Origin: Alistipes ihumii AP11
GTDB lineage: Bacteria; Bacteroidota; Bacteroidia; Bacteroidales; Rikenellaceae
Direction of reading: 5' to 3'
Assembly (NCBI RefSeq): GCF_025144665.1
Contig: NZ_CP102294.1
Coordinates: 62,001-126,000 of the forward strand
Length of the DNA: 64,000 bases
Within the stretch, counting starts at the first letter, position 1. The number at the start of each line of letters is the position of its first letter. The translations under genes and the position numbers were made by a program. The notes beneath the pieces are model-generated. The model was not told the origin of the DNA, made no database searches, and saw only the letters and a list, made by a program, of their open reading frames with translations. Below are positions 16,726 to 26,086 of this stretch, one piece after another.

Positions 16726-18627
16726 TTAATATGCTCTTTCGTTGCGTTTCTCGTAAAAGTTGACGAACGCCTGATCGGCGACCGCGTTGCCGCCCGGGGT
16801 AGGGTAGTCGCCGGTGAAGTACCAGTCGCCCCCGTGCGCGGGGATCGCCTCGTGCATGTTCGGCACGGTCTGGTAGATCACTTCGACCTGCGAGCGGATA
16901 TCCGGCGCCTTGATGATCTGCGCGATCTTAGCCGAAATCTGCTCGTCGGTGAACGGCTCGTAGATTCGTTTGACGCAGTTCGCGGCTTGGCTTCGCTCGC
17001 CTTGCAACTGCTCGAGACATTCGCGGTAGACGTCGTCGATGAGCGTCTGCCGTCCGCTTTCGCGCAGCAGTTCGACAGCGGCCCGGAAGGCGACGAAGTC
17101 GCCCAGTCGCGACATGTCGATCCCGTAGCAGTCCGGATAGCGGATCTGCGGGGCCGACGAGCAGACGACGATCTTGCGCGGCTCGAGCCGGTCGAGTATC
17201 CGGACGATGCTCTGCCGCAGCGTCGTGCCCCGCACGATCGAATCGTCGAGGATCACCAGATTGTCTTTTCCGGCACGTATCGTGCCGTAGGTGATGTCGT
17301 AGACGTGGGCCACCAGATCGTCGCGGTCGTTGTCCTGCGTGATGAACGTCCGCATCTTGACGTCCTTGATCGCCACTTTCTCGAAACGGGGCTTGAACCG
17401 CAGGATCTCCTTGAGCCGCTGTTCGGTGAGCGAGCCGTTCTCGCGGAGAATCCTTTCGGCGCGGATATGCTGGCAGTATTCGTCCAATCCTCCGACCAGT
17501 CCGAAAAAGGCGCTCTCGGCCGTATTGGGAATATAGGAGAAAACCGTATTTTCGATGTCGTGGTCGATGCTGCGCAGGATTTGCGGCACGAGCAGCGCGC
17601 CCAGCCGCTTGCGTTCGCGGTAGATGTCGCGGTCGCTTCCGCGCGAGAAGTAGATTCGTTCGAACGAGCAGGGGCGGATGGGCTGCGGCGCGGTGAACGG
17701 TTCGACCGAGAAGTCCCCGTCGCGGCGGACGAGCAGCACATGGCCCGGCTCCAGTTCCCGGACCTGCTCGTAGGGCTTGTTGAATACGGTCTGGATCACC
17801 GCGCGTTCCGAGGCGGCCACGACTACTTCGTCGTCGCGGTAGTAGAACGCCGGACGGATGCCGCAGGGGTCGCGCATGACGAACGCGTCGCCGTGCCCGA
17901 TCATGCCGGCCATCACGTAGCCGCCGTCCCAGCGACGGGCTGCCAGCGAGACGACCTCTTTCAGGTCGATATGCTTGGCCAGCAGGTCGGTAATCTGCTG
18001 CTTGGAGTATCCCTTATCTTTGAAATAGCGGTATTTGTCGTCGTTCTCGCGGTCGAGGAAATGTCCGATGCGTTCGAGGATCGTCACGGTGTCGGTTGTC
18101 GCCGGCGGGTACTGTCCCAGTTCGATCAGGCGCCGGAACAGCTCGTCGATGTTCGTCAGGTTGAAATTGCCGGCCAGTACCAGACTGCGCGTCATCCAGT
18201 TGTTCTCGCGCGAGACGGGATGCACGTTCTCGATGTTGTTCTTGCCGAACGTGCCGTAGCGCAGATGGCCGAGGAACACCTCGCCGGTGAATCCGACATG
18301 GCGCTTGAGCCACTGCGCGTCGCGGAGCCGCTCGGGGTTTTTCGCCGTCGCCTCCGCGATCCGCGACTCGATGCGCTGGAAAACGTCTTTGATAGGCGTG
18401 GCGGTGTTCGAGCGCTCGCGGTCGATGTAGACGCATCCGGGCTCGGGATAGAGCTTGATGTTGGCCAGTCCGGCTCCGTCCTGTCCCCGGTTGTGCTGCT
18501 TTTCCATCAGCAGGTGCATTTTGTTCAGCCCGTAAAAGGCCGAGCCGTATTTTTTTAGATAGAAATCGACGGGTTTCAGCAGGCGGATCATGGCGATGCC
18601 GCACTCGTGTTTGATCGAATCGCTCAT
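16726..18627 (-). CDS. Amidophosphoribosyltransferase-like class II glutamine amidotransferase
   Basis: The 633-residue product resembles PurF, which makes phosphoribosylamine from PRPP and glutamine in the first step of purine synthesis. The catalytic Cys is Cys9 (HECGIA), followed by the glutaminase domain with QHNRGQDGAGLA. The C-terminal phosphoribosyltransferase domain carries the PRPP loop VILDDSIVRGTT near residues 455-470. It is longer than the classic roughly 500-residue enzyme and does not begin with a processed MCGI. To my knowledge Bacteroidota carry such a longer paralogue, so it may be that form rather than the main PurF. The start at 18627 gives the conserved N-terminus; 18693 would only add a Pro-rich tail. 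Confidence 0.83.
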   Translation of the reverse strand: MSDSIKHECGIAMIRLLKPVDFYLKKYGSAFYGLNKMHLLMEKQHNRGQDGAGLANIKLYPEPGCVYIDRERSNTATPIKDVFQRIESRIAEATAKNPERLRDAQWLKRHVGFTGEVFLGHLRYGTFGKNNIENVHPVSRENNWMTRSLVLAGNFNLTNIDELFRRLIELGQYPPATTDTVTILERIGHFLDRENDDKYRYFKDKGYSKQQITDLLAKHIDLKEVVSLAARRWDGGYVMAGMIGHGDAFVMRDPCGIRPAFYYRDDEVVVAASERAVIQTVFNKPYEQVRELEPGHVLLVRRDGDFSVEPFTAPQPIRPCSFERIYFSRGSDRDIYRERKRLGALLVPQILRSIDHDIENTVFSYIPNTAESAFFGLVGGLDEYCQHIRAERILRENGSLTEQRLKEILRFKPRFEKVAIKDVKMRTFITQDNDRDDLVAHVYDITYGTIRAGKDNLVILDDSIVRGTTLRQSIVRILDRLEPRKIVVCSSAPQIRYPDCYGIDMSRLGDFVAFRAAVELLRESGRQTLIDDVYRECLEQLQGERSQAANCVKRIYEPFTDEQISAKIAQIIKAPDIRSQVEVIYQTVPNMHEAIPAHGGDWYFTGDYPTPGGNAVADQAFVNFYEKRNERAY

Positions 18628-18840
18628 AACAGTATTTGTAAGGTGCCCGTTCGGATTCGGAAAGGGTTTCCTATCGGCCGAAGCGCCTGCCAAAGATATC
18701 TATTTTTAATCGGCCGAGCAACATTTTCGGGGGGGAGACGGGGCCGTGCGGTTCGCGCCGCTTTTCCCGCGATAGTTCCGGCTTATGGCCTGATCGTATT
18801 TTATGATAGGCGGAAATGCGTCGTATTCGCGCATTTATCT

Positions 18841-18848
18841 TATCTTTG
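18841..18848 (+). promoter_or_regulatory. TAnnTTTG promoter element of rubrerythrin
   Basis: TATCTTTG lies 55 bases upstream of the rubrerythrin ATG. No clear upstream TTTG is seen. Confidence 0.6.
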
Positions 18849-18903
18849 CTTATGGAAAAAATACCGACGACCGGTGCCGGTGTCATTTAAAACTTAAAGC
18901 AAG

Positions 18904-19482
18904 ATGGGAAAAAGTATCAAAGGAACCAAGACCGAGCGGAATCTGCTCAAGGCGTTCGCCGGTGAATCGCAGGCGCGCACGCGCTACACGTTCTTCGCCA
19001 GCGTGGCCAAGAAGGAAGGTTTCGAACAGATCGCGGGCGTCTTTCTCGAGACGGCCGATCAGGAAAAGGAGCATGCCAAACGTTTCTTCAAGTTTCTGGA
19101 AGGCGGCATGGTCGAGATTACGGCCAGCTATCCGGCCGGCGTCATAGCGACGACGCGGGAGAACCTGGCGGCTGCGGCCGCGGGCGAGAACGAAGAGTGG
19201 ACCGAGCTCTACCCCGAGTTCGCGCGGGTGGCCGACGAGGAGGGATTCCCCGCCGTTGCCGCGACGTTCCGCTTCATCTCGAAAGTCGAGGCCGAGCATG
19301 AGGCCCGGTACCGGACTTTGCTCGCACGCGTCGAGGCGGACAAGGTGTTCGAGCGCGACGAGGAGATCGAATGGCAGTGCCGCAACTGCGGGTATGTGCA
19401 CAAGGGCAAGAACGCGCCCGAGATGTGCCCGTCGTGCAGCCATCCCAAGGCCTATTTCGAACCGAAGAAGAACAACTACTGA
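18904..19482 (+). CDS. rbr: Rubrerythrin
   Basis: This cytoplasmic peroxide reductase of anaerobes has 192 residues. The N-terminal four-helix diiron domain (about 1-140) has the Glu ligands in FAGESQARTRY, ETADQEKEHA and the second EAEHEARY motif. A C-terminal rubredoxin-like domain follows, with CRNCGY and CPSC (two CxxC) binding one iron. A single-gene unit with its own promoter and terminator is typical. With the peroxiredoxin at 12.2 kb it points to peroxide defence in an anaerobe. Confidence 0.96.
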   Translation: MGKSIKGTKTERNLLKAFAGESQARTRYTFFASVAKKEGFEQIAGVFLETADQEKEHAKRFFKFLEGGMVEITASYPAGVIATTRENLAAAAAGENEEWTELYPEFARVADEEGFPAVAATFRFISKVEAEHEARYRTLLARVEADKVFERDEEIEWQCRNCGYVHKGKNAPEMCPSCSHPKAYFEPKKNNY

Positions 19483-19526
19483 GCGAGGTGAAGCCTCCGA
19501 TTTGGGGGCTGCGTCGCGAACGCAGG

Positions 19527-19553
19527 GCGGAGGAGCGATCCTCCGCTTTTTTT
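19527..19553 (+). terminator. Rubrerythrin terminator
   Basis: An 8-bp stem (19527-19534 with 19539-19546) and GCGA tetraloop are followed by seven T. Confidence 0.9.
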
Positions 19554-19648
19554 CGTCGGGTCGGCGCTTTGCGGGGCGGCATCCCCGATACGAGCCGGGA
19601 GCGCCGCGCAAGGGAAGGCTTGCGGCAGGTCTCGGTCGATTCTTGGCC

Positions 19649-20533
19649 TCAGGACCGTCTGTATCGCATGGGGGACAGGCCCGTGTGCTGCTTGAAGTAT
19701 TTTCCGAAGAAGGACTGGTTGGCGAAGTGGAGTTCCTCGGAAATCTGGAGTATCGTCAGGTTGGTCGACTTGAGCAGGGTTTTGGCTTCGAGTACGACGT
19801 AGTCGTCGATCCACTGGCTGGCCGATTTTCCCGTCAGCTCCTTGATTACGTTCGACAGGTGCTTCGGCGTCAGGCAGAGCTTGTCGGCGTAGAACGCTAC
19901 GCTCCGTTGCTGCTTATAGTGCTCGCCGACCGTGCGTATGAACAGCTCGAAGAGCTCGTCCTTTCGAGTCTGGGGCTTTGGACAGACCGGCTGGTGCTGA
20001 TCGAATATGTGGGCTATGTCGAAGAAAAGCGCATGAAGCAGCGACAGGGCGATCTCACGCTGGTAACGGTGGCTTTTCTGCCTCATTTTCTGCCGGAGGA
20101 ACGAGTGGTACTCCAGTATCCGGACGATTTCGTCCGGATTCAGGCGCAGGCACGGATCGTCCTTGAGTCGCAGAAAAACGGGCAGGAACTGCTGGATTCC
20201 CAGCAGCGAGTTTTTGACGAAATCGGTCGATATGGCGAATGCGCAACCGGTAAAATCGTCGCTCTCGCCGTGTCGCTGGACGATTTGCCCGGGCATCAGA
20301 ATGAGCATGTCGTTGGTACGGAACGTGTATTCCTTGAGGTTGATGCTGGCGCTGGCCTCTCCGCTGAGACACAGGGAGAGCACGGCCAGATTGATCCGGC
20401 TCGGATATTCGAAAACCGGAACTCCGCCGAAGTCGTCGAACACGGCCAGATCGTGGCCGATCGTTTCGATGTTCTCCCGGGCTTCCGGATTGATCGTCGT
20501 CAGGTCGAGGCGCGGGATGTTGTGCTCTTTCAT
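19649..20533 (-). CDS. AraC-family transcriptional regulator
   Basis: The 294-residue protein has an N-terminal cupin-like sensing domain (about 25-190) and a C-terminal AraC double helix-turn-helix (about 195-292). Helix-turn-helix landmarks include FYADKLCLTPKHLSNVIKE and ISEELHFANQSFFGKYFK, ending GLSPMRYR. Proteins of this form activate nearby genes on binding a small ligand. The neighbours are rubrerythrin (convergent) and an outer-membrane phospholipase (divergent), so a target is not obvious. Confidence 0.9.
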   Translation of the reverse strand: MKEHNIPRLDLTTINPEARENIETIGHDLAVFDDFGGVPVFEYPSRINLAVLSLCLSGEASASINLKEYTFRTNDMLILMPGQIVQRHGESDDFTGCAFAISTDFVKNSLLGIQQFLPVFLRLKDDPCLRLNPDEIVRILEYHSFLRQKMRQKSHRYQREIALSLLHALFFDIAHIFDQHQPVCPKPQTRKDELFELFIRTVGEHYKQQRSVAFYADKLCLTPKHLSNVIKELTGKSASQWIDDYVVLEAKTLLKSTNLTILQISEELHFANQSFFGKYFKQHTGLSPMRYRRS

Positions 20534-20979
20534 GGCTATGACGTTGAGTTCAGGACAAACTTAACAAATAAGTTCCGGTTATCGGACGACAATCTGACGA
20601 ATCGGATATTTTTGCAGGAATATGGAACTGTCCGGAGGTTGTATATTCGCGGCTCTTTGTCCAAATTTGCATTCGATGCGGGGCGTTTTTTTTCTGCAAT
20701 AAAAGCCGGTTCCGCGTTCGGGAGTCCGGTGCTTTCCGAGGGACGGCCAAACCGAGATTCCGCGCATGGCCGAAATTCGTCGCGTAGGGAGGCGACCGCC
20801 GTTCCGGCCCGGGAATTGAACGTATGGTTCCGTGCAGGGCGACGCGGGGAATCAGTAGGGAACCGAGAACAGGTCGGAGCGGGATTCGCCGGGAGCTGCG
20901 GATTCCTGTCCGTTCCCGGACCGTTTTCGGTGCGTCGGAACAACGTGCCCGGCACCCATTAATTATATCGGATCGAAAC
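20534..20979. other. Divergent intergenic region with AraC promoter
   Basis: These 446 bases separate the AraC gene (minus) and the phospholipase (plus). On the minus strand TAAGTTTG (20556-20563) fits the TAnnTTTG element and lies about 23 bases before the AraC start. The rest contains only shadow frames. Confidence 0.45.
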
Positions 20980-21825
20980 ATGAGGAAAAAAATAGCGGCC
21001 CTTCTGCTGATCTTGTCGTGCCTCGGTTCGGCGGAAGCCCAGAAGCACCGGCGTCATCCCGATCCGGAGCGGTTTCCCGACACGGCCGAGGTCTACAGCC
21101 GGCTGGAGTCGGTTCCTCCGTTCGGAATTTACAAGGATAACTACTTCGTCACGGGCTCGAGCTTTTCGGGCGGGAAGCTGACCAAGAACAATTCCGACGC
21201 TAAGTTTCAGATCAGCATCCGTCACCGCCTGATCAAGGGCGTGCTTCCTTTTCATACTTACCTGTTCCTTACCTATACGCAGAAGTCCTTTTGGGATATA
21301 TACAAGAAATCGAAACCTTTCGCCGAGAGCAATTATAACCCGACGCTCGGGCTGGGCACTCCGATTACCCGCCGGGACAAGCTCGTGGGACTCGGGATGC
21401 TGCAGTTCGAGCATGAGTCGAACGGCCGGGGAGGCGATTCGTCGCGCAGCTGGAACCGGATTTCGCTGACGGGGATATTCGAGTTCAACCGGCGCTTCAG
21501 CGGGGAGCTCAAGCTCTGGATTCCGATGGGGCTTTCCGACAATCCCGACTATGTACGCTACGGAGGCTACGGCCAGGCAGCCGTCAATTACAAGAGCCTC
21601 GACGAGCGGGTCCGCCTCTCGCTGCTGGTCGTCAAACGCGGCGGCTGGAACCTGAACGCGAACCTGCGTCTTGAGGCGGGCTACCGGCTTTCGAGACGCA
21701 GCAATCAGTATCTTTTCCTGCAATATTACAATGGTTATGCCGAAAGCATGATCGAATACCGGCAGTTCCACAGCTACTGGCGGATCGGTTTTGCGATCAA
21801 GCCGCGCGGGTGGACGATTTTCTGA
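20980..21825 (+). CDS. pldA: Outer-membrane phospholipase A (OMPLA/PldA)
   Basis: This is a 281-residue outer-membrane barrel enzyme that hydrolyses phospholipid acyl chains. A signal peptide occupies the first 20 residues. The active-site segment HESNGRGGDSSRSWNR holds the catalytic His and Ser (H-x-S) and, 14 residues after the His, the supporting Asn, the same spacing as His142/Ser144/Asn156 in the Escherichia coli enzyme. Alternating aromatic strands follow to a C-terminal WTIF, a usual barrel end. The ATG at 20980 was preferred because it begins the signal peptide; the frame is open further upstream. It may help keep lipid asymmetry in the outer membrane. Confidence 0.92.
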   Translation: MRKKIAALLLILSCLGSAEAQKHRRHPDPERFPDTAEVYSRLESVPPFGIYKDNYFVTGSSFSGGKLTKNNSDAKFQISIRHRLIKGVLPFHTYLFLTYTQKSFWDIYKKSKPFAESNYNPTLGLGTPITRRDKLVGLGMLQFEHESNGRGGDSSRSWNRISLTGIFEFNRRFSGELKLWIPMGLSDNPDYVRYGGYGQAAVNYKSLDERVRLSLLVVKRGGWNLNANLRLEAGYRLSRRSNQYLFLQYYNGYAESMIEYRQFHSYWRIGFAIKPRGWTIF

Positions 21826-22076
21826 ATTACCGGCATGGCCGCATTCGCTCTGGTCCGGCATGCGAGTCTGCCTGTCGGACGAGTGCGGAGGTCCGAGGAA
21901 AGGCGAAACCTACATCCGGTTGATGCCCTGCCGCCCGTGGCCGCCCGTTTTTTCGGACCGATGCTCTCGGACGCTCGGCGGGACGGTTTGTCCGTTTCGG
22001 ACAAGGCTCGATAGGAGGACACCGGTGTTGTGCCGCCCAACGCGCGGTCCGATCCGCTCGTTTGCGCTTGGATGAC

Positions 22077-22664
22077 TCAGAACACGAGGGCGGCGCGGAC
22101 TCCGACGCATTCGCCGACCGGGCCGACCGGAACGACGGCGAGCGACGTCCGCCGTTTGCGGTAGGGCTTCGTAAACAGGTAACCGCAGCCCGCTCCCAAA
22201 GCCGCTCCGGCGAGCACGTCCCAAATGTCGTGTTTTCGCGCGCCGGCTCCGATGCGGCTCCAGCCGACATAGACGGCCAGCGCGTAGGCCGGAGCTCCGA
22301 ATTTCCAGCCGTAGCGTCGTTGGATGTACGATGCTCCGGCGAAGGCGACCGCCGAGTGAATGGACGGGAAGGCCGGCCCTTCGTGTCCTGCCGGCCGGGA
22401 TTTGCCGATCGCGTATTTCAACCCGTAGCCGACGGCCAGATCGGCGGCGCACGCCAGAGCCAGTTGCTTGACGCCTTGACGGTCTCCGACAGCCAGCGAG
22501 ACGATCAGTCCGGCAGCCGGGAGGGCGACCGCAGCGATATCGCCGGCGATTTCCGGCGTTTTCGGGCTTTTCTCGGACGTGCGGGCGGCCGCCGGATTCG
22601 GTGCCATGCACAACAAAGCCAGCGCGGCGATGATTCCGACTCGATATGGGCGTGAAACGTGCAT
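22077..22664 (-). CDS. PAP2-family membrane phosphatase
   Basis: The 195-residue product carries the three PAP2 (lipid phosphatase) motifs: KYAIGKSRP, PSIHSA and SRIGAGARKHDIWDVLAG, with the catalytic His in the last. It has an N-terminal signal-like segment and three or four further hydrophobic segments. PAP2 enzymes remove phosphate from lipid phosphates such as undecaprenyl pyrophosphate or phosphatidate in the envelope. Which substrate is used cannot be told. It ends convergently with the phospholipase, 251 bases away. Confidence 0.88.
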   Translation of the reverse strand: MHVSRPYRVGIIAALALLCMAPNPAAARTSEKSPKTPEIAGDIAAVALPAAGLIVSLAVGDRQGVKQLALACAADLAVGYGLKYAIGKSRPAGHEGPAFPSIHSAVAFAGASYIQRRYGWKFGAPAYALAVYVGWSRIGAGARKHDIWDVLAGAALGAGCGYLFTKPYRKRRTSLAVVPVGPVGECVGVRAALVF

Positions 22665-23000
22665 GGACGACTTTTAAAAACGGATGTTGCCTTACGGGCG
22701 CCGGTTCCTGTTCCGGGCTGCCGGCGGGGCTTCTCTTGCAAATTCCGGGCTAAAGCCGGTGGCGGACGGCTGTTTTCGGTTTCGCCGTCCCGTTTGCCCG
22801 TCGTCCGCGATTTCCGTTTCCTCGGCTGGCCGGACCGGGGAACCGGCGGGAGGTAAGCGTCGTTCTCGATATTTTTCATAACGGACGGAGCGGCTTGATC
22901 GAAAATTTGATAAATTTGTATGGCTGTCGTTCCGGGACGTGAATTCGGTGAAAGGGAATTCCGCCGGCGGTAGCCGACCTGAACTTAAACCTAAACTGTT
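22665..23000. other. Intergenic region with candidate promoter for the GH99-like gene
   Basis: TAAATTTG at 22911-22918 (plus) fits the TAnnTTTG element about 83 bases upstream of the ATG at 23001. The remaining 250 bases show no gene. Confidence 0.5.
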
Positions 23001-25079
23001 ATGAAAAAAAGAAGAACGATCGAACGCTGTGTCCGTTTGGGCGTGGCGATCGCCTGCGTCTCGGCGGCCACGGTTCTCCGTGCCGGAGATCGGGCCGAGG
23101 TCTCGGTTGCAGGGTCGGAGAGGGCCGATACGGCCTCCTTCCGCGACATTTATCCCGACACGTGGGTCGCCACCGATGCGGTGGGACGAACGATGCCGAC
23201 CGAGGAGGAGGTCGGCCTGCCGAAGAATGACCAGCGCCGCGTAGTGGGTATTTTCTACATTACCTGGCATACGCAGGGACTGCACAACCTGAAAAGTCCC
23301 TATACGGCGGATGTGACGAAGATTCTGGAACAGGACCCGTCCGCGCGTCTCGATGCGCATCATCCGCTCTGGAAGGAAGGCTCCTATCACTGGGGCGAGC
23401 CCGAGATGGGCTATTTTCTCAGTCAGGACGAGTGGGTGATTCGTAAGGACGTCTCGATGCTGGCCGATGCGGGCGTCGACGTGATGATCATGGACGTGAC
23501 CAACGCCGTCCGCTACTGGGACGAGTGGGACGTGATCTTCCGTACGATGCAACGGATGAAGGCCGAGGGAAACAAAGTGCCCAAGTTCTGTTTCTGGGCG
23601 TTCAACGGTCCGGTGATTACCGTCGTGCAGGATCTCTACGACCGCATATACAAGCCCGGTCTCTATTCCGACCTGTGGTTCGAGTGGGACGGCAAGCCGC
23701 TGCTGCTCTACAACAGCCGTCCGGGGATCGATGCCGCGGAGAGAAGCATTTCGAATACCAATCCGCACTACGATCCGGACGCGGTGACGAATCCTGCCAA
23801 TCCGCATTTCGGCGATCCGGACTATACGGAGAAGGTATACAAAGATTACACGTCCGAGGTGAAAGACTTTTTCACGCTGCGCACGATGTGGTGGGGCTAT
23901 TACGAGTGGGGAGGCGAGCGTTTCGTCGGCACGGAGGACAACTGGAGCTTCGGCTATAACATGGCCGATCCGAAGGTAGCCGCCCTGAAGCCCGAAGAGT
24001 TGCTTTCGACGCATAACGGTCGGCGCGAGCAGGCTGCCGTGACGCCGGCCCAGCATCCGGTGACGATGGGCGGGACCGAGCCGATCGGCGTCGGGAAATC
24101 GTGGTCGCGCGCATCGGGCGAGCCGCAGCTCGACGAGCACGACCTGCCCGTTCCGACCTATGTGCCCTGGCTCGGCAAGACGGTCGAGCATCCCGAGCAT
24201 TACGGCATTTACTTTCAGGAACGCTGGGACGAGGCGCTCGCGTGCGATCCCGAGTTCCTCTATATCAACGACTGGAACGAGTGGACGGCCGGCAAATACC
24301 AGCCCGGCGGCGAAGGTAAGACAGTGTCCTGGCTCCGCCGACAGAGTCCTTTCTTTTTCGTCGATCAGTACAACGCCGAGTTCAACCGCTGCATTCATCC
24401 TGTCAAGGGCGGCTATACCGATAACTATTACATGCAGATGGCCCAGAATCTGAGGCGTTATAAGGGCGCCCGTCCGATTCCGCGCCTCGAGGGCTATGCC
24501 GAGGCGAAAGCCGACGGCGATTTCGGCGAGTGGGATGCCGTGACGACCGAGTACCGCGATACGCGCGGCGACGTGTTCCACCGCGATGCGAAAGGCTACG
24601 CCGGGCTGCACTATGTCGATACTTCGGGCCGGAACGATATTCTGACCGCCAAGGTGGCTGTCGGACGGCGCGCGATCGGGTTTTATGCCGAAACGGCCGA
24701 TGCGCTGACGCCGAGCGACGGAAACAACTGGATGCTGCTGCTGATCGATGCCGACAACGATTCCTCGACCGGCTGGTACGGCTATGACTTCGTGATCAAC
24801 AAGAAAGTGAAGGACGGCCGGACGACGACGCTGATGCGCTACGATTCCGATTCGGAGCAATGGATCGAGGCGGCCGAGCTGCCTTACCGCTACGAGGGAA
24901 ACAGGCTGGAGGTCATCGTGCCTCGGAAGCTGCTGGGCCTGACCGGCGACGGGTTTACGTTCGACTTCAAGTGGAGCGACAACGCCTATGAACTGGAGGA
25001 CCCCATTTCGCTCTGCTTGCACGGGGACACGGCGCCGAACCGGCGTTTCAATTATCGTTGCATCTGGAATCGCCGATAA
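23001..25079 (+). CDS. Exported GH99-like glycoside hydrolase with C-terminal beta domain
   Basis: The 692-residue protein starts with a basic, hydrophobic signal sequence. A large TIM-barrel-like domain (about 60-480) resembles the GH71/GH99-like group of Bacteroidota: GIFYITWHTQG, DAGVDVMIMDVTN, FWAFNG, YFQERWDEALACDPEFLYINDWNEW. The WNEW motif near residue 430 holds the expected catalytic Glu. The last 190 residues form a beta-rich domain resembling CBM9/DOMON carbohydrate- or haem-binding modules (WMLLLIDADNDSSTGWYGYD). Family placement is by motif memory only. It is probably a periplasmic or surface enzyme on an unknown host or dietary glycan, and stands alone. Confidence 0.72.
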   Translation: MKKRRTIERCVRLGVAIACVSAATVLRAGDRAEVSVAGSERADTASFRDIYPDTWVATDAVGRTMPTEEEVGLPKNDQRRVVGIFYITWHTQGLHNLKSPYTADVTKILEQDPSARLDAHHPLWKEGSYHWGEPEMGYFLSQDEWVIRKDVSMLADAGVDVMIMDVTNAVRYWDEWDVIFRTMQRMKAEGNKVPKFCFWAFNGPVITVVQDLYDRIYKPGLYSDLWFEWDGKPLLLYNSRPGIDAAERSISNTNPHYDPDAVTNPANPHFGDPDYTEKVYKDYTSEVKDFFTLRTMWWGYYEWGGERFVGTEDNWSFGYNMADPKVAALKPEELLSTHNGRREQAAVTPAQHPVTMGGTEPIGVGKSWSRASGEPQLDEHDLPVPTYVPWLGKTVEHPEHYGIYFQERWDEALACDPEFLYINDWNEWTAGKYQPGGEGKTVSWLRRQSPFFFVDQYNAEFNRCIHPVKGGYTDNYYMQMAQNLRRYKGARPIPRLEGYAEAKADGDFGEWDAVTTEYRDTRGDVFHRDAKGYAGLHYVDTSGRNDILTAKVAVGRRAIGFYAETADALTPSDGNNWMLLLIDADNDSSTGWYGYDFVINKKVKDGRTTTLMRYDSDSEQWIEAAELPYRYEGNRLEVIVPRKLLGLTGDGFTFDFKWSDNAYELEDPISLCLHGDTAPNRRFNYRCIWNRR

Positions 25080-25136
25080 AATCGGCTCGGAGAGGTAAAA
25101 AATGGACCGCTTTCTTCTAATTTATTGGGGAATTGC

Positions 25137-25144
25137 TATATTTG
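25137..25144 (+). promoter_or_regulatory. TAnnTTTG promoter element of the histone H1-like gene
   Basis: TATATTTG lies about 95 bases upstream of the ATG at 25240. Confidence 0.6.
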
Positions 25145-25239
25145 CATGCGGCAACGAGGCTCCGGGTCGCGTATGCGAGGGTCGTATAATAAGGCCCGGG
25201 GAGTATGTCCGAATGTTTAATCTTTAAAAGAATATCGTT

Positions 25240-25416
25240 ATGAAAGAGTTAGTAGCTCAAATCAAGGAGCAGATCGCCGCATTCACCGAGAACGCCGATC
25301 TTCAGGTAGAGAAGAACAACAAGGCTGCCGGAACCCGTGCCCGCAAGGCTGCGCTGGAGTTGAGCAAGCTGCTGAAGGATTTCCGCAAGGTGTCGGTAGA
25401 AGAGGCTAAGAAATAG
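25240..25416 (+). CDS. Histone H1-like protein, 58 aa
   Basis: The short Lys/Ala-rich protein (starts MKELVAQIKEQIAAFTE, ends EEAKK) matches the form of the small histone H1-like proteins found throughout Bacteroidales. It carries the hallmark NNKAAGTRARKAALEL core. It is expected to bind DNA non-specifically and shape the nucleoid. It has its own promoter and strong terminator, as expected for an abundant protein. Confidence 0.88.
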   Translation: MKELVAQIKEQIAAFTENADLQVEKNNKAAGTRARKAALELSKLLKDFRKVSVEEAKK

Positions 25417-25436
25417 GCTCTGAGCCGTTGAGTCGA

Positions 25437-25471
25437 GCGGAGCTGTCCCTGAGGGGCGGCTCCGCTTTTTT
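25437..25471 (+). terminator. Terminator of the histone H1-like gene
   Basis: A 7-bp GC stem (25437-25443 with 25459-25465), extended loop, and six T residues. Confidence 0.85.
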
Positions 25472-25537
25472 GCATCCGTGTCGAGCCTTCCGAAGAGGAC
25501 CATGGCGAGTCCGATATCGGCTTTTGGAAAGCGGCTT

Positions 25538-25846
25538 TTACTCGGTCTCCGGATTCCAGCGGCTGCGCCGCATGTCGACATGGCCGTTGGACCTGAAGGC
25601 TACGTCTTCGTTTTCCAACAGGATTTTTTGTTCGGGCCAGGCGGGAACCGTCCGTCCCTGACTGTTCACCACCCTGTGGCAAGGCAGGCGGGACGATGCC
25701 GGAGCCCGATGCAGCGCCTGTCCTACCATGCGCGAGCACAGCGGCCTGCCAGCCAGCGAGGCGATCTGCCCGTAGGTTGCGACGCGGCCGGGCGGAATAG
25801 CCCTCACGATGTCGTATATTTCTCGGTAAAATTGTTCGCGATCCAT
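25538..25846 (-). CDS. Short MGMT-family DNA repair protein
   Basis: The 102-residue protein consists only of the DNA-binding/active-site domain of O6-alkylguanine-DNA alkyltransferases: GRVATYGQIASLAG, then the active-site PCHRV near residue 56. Short family members are often alkyltransferase-like proteins with Trp in place of Cys (PWHR); here the Cys is kept, so alkyl transfer is possible. The full-length N-terminal domain is absent. It ends convergently with the histone H1-like unit. Confidence 0.85.
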   Translation of the reverse strand: MDREQFYREIYDIVRAIPPGRVATYGQIASLAGRPLCSRMVGQALHRAPASSRLPCHRVVNSQGRTVPAWPEQKILLENEDVAFRSNGHVDMRRSRWNPETE

Positions 25847-26086
25847 CGATTTCGTCGTCCGGTTCGGTTCGTTTGCCGGCGGAATCCTCTGAGCCTATGT
25901 ATCGGAGCCCGTTTCCCGCGATGCGGTTATGGCTTCCGGTCAAGGCCGGTGCATGACGATCCGCATTCGAGTTCAGGGCTCAGGGGCTGCGGCGGACCGT
26001 TCCGCAAAATATCCGTTCTCTATCGCCGTTCGGTCGCGCGGCAAGCCCCGGAATATCCTGTTTCGCTCGCATGGCCGGGCAGGACC

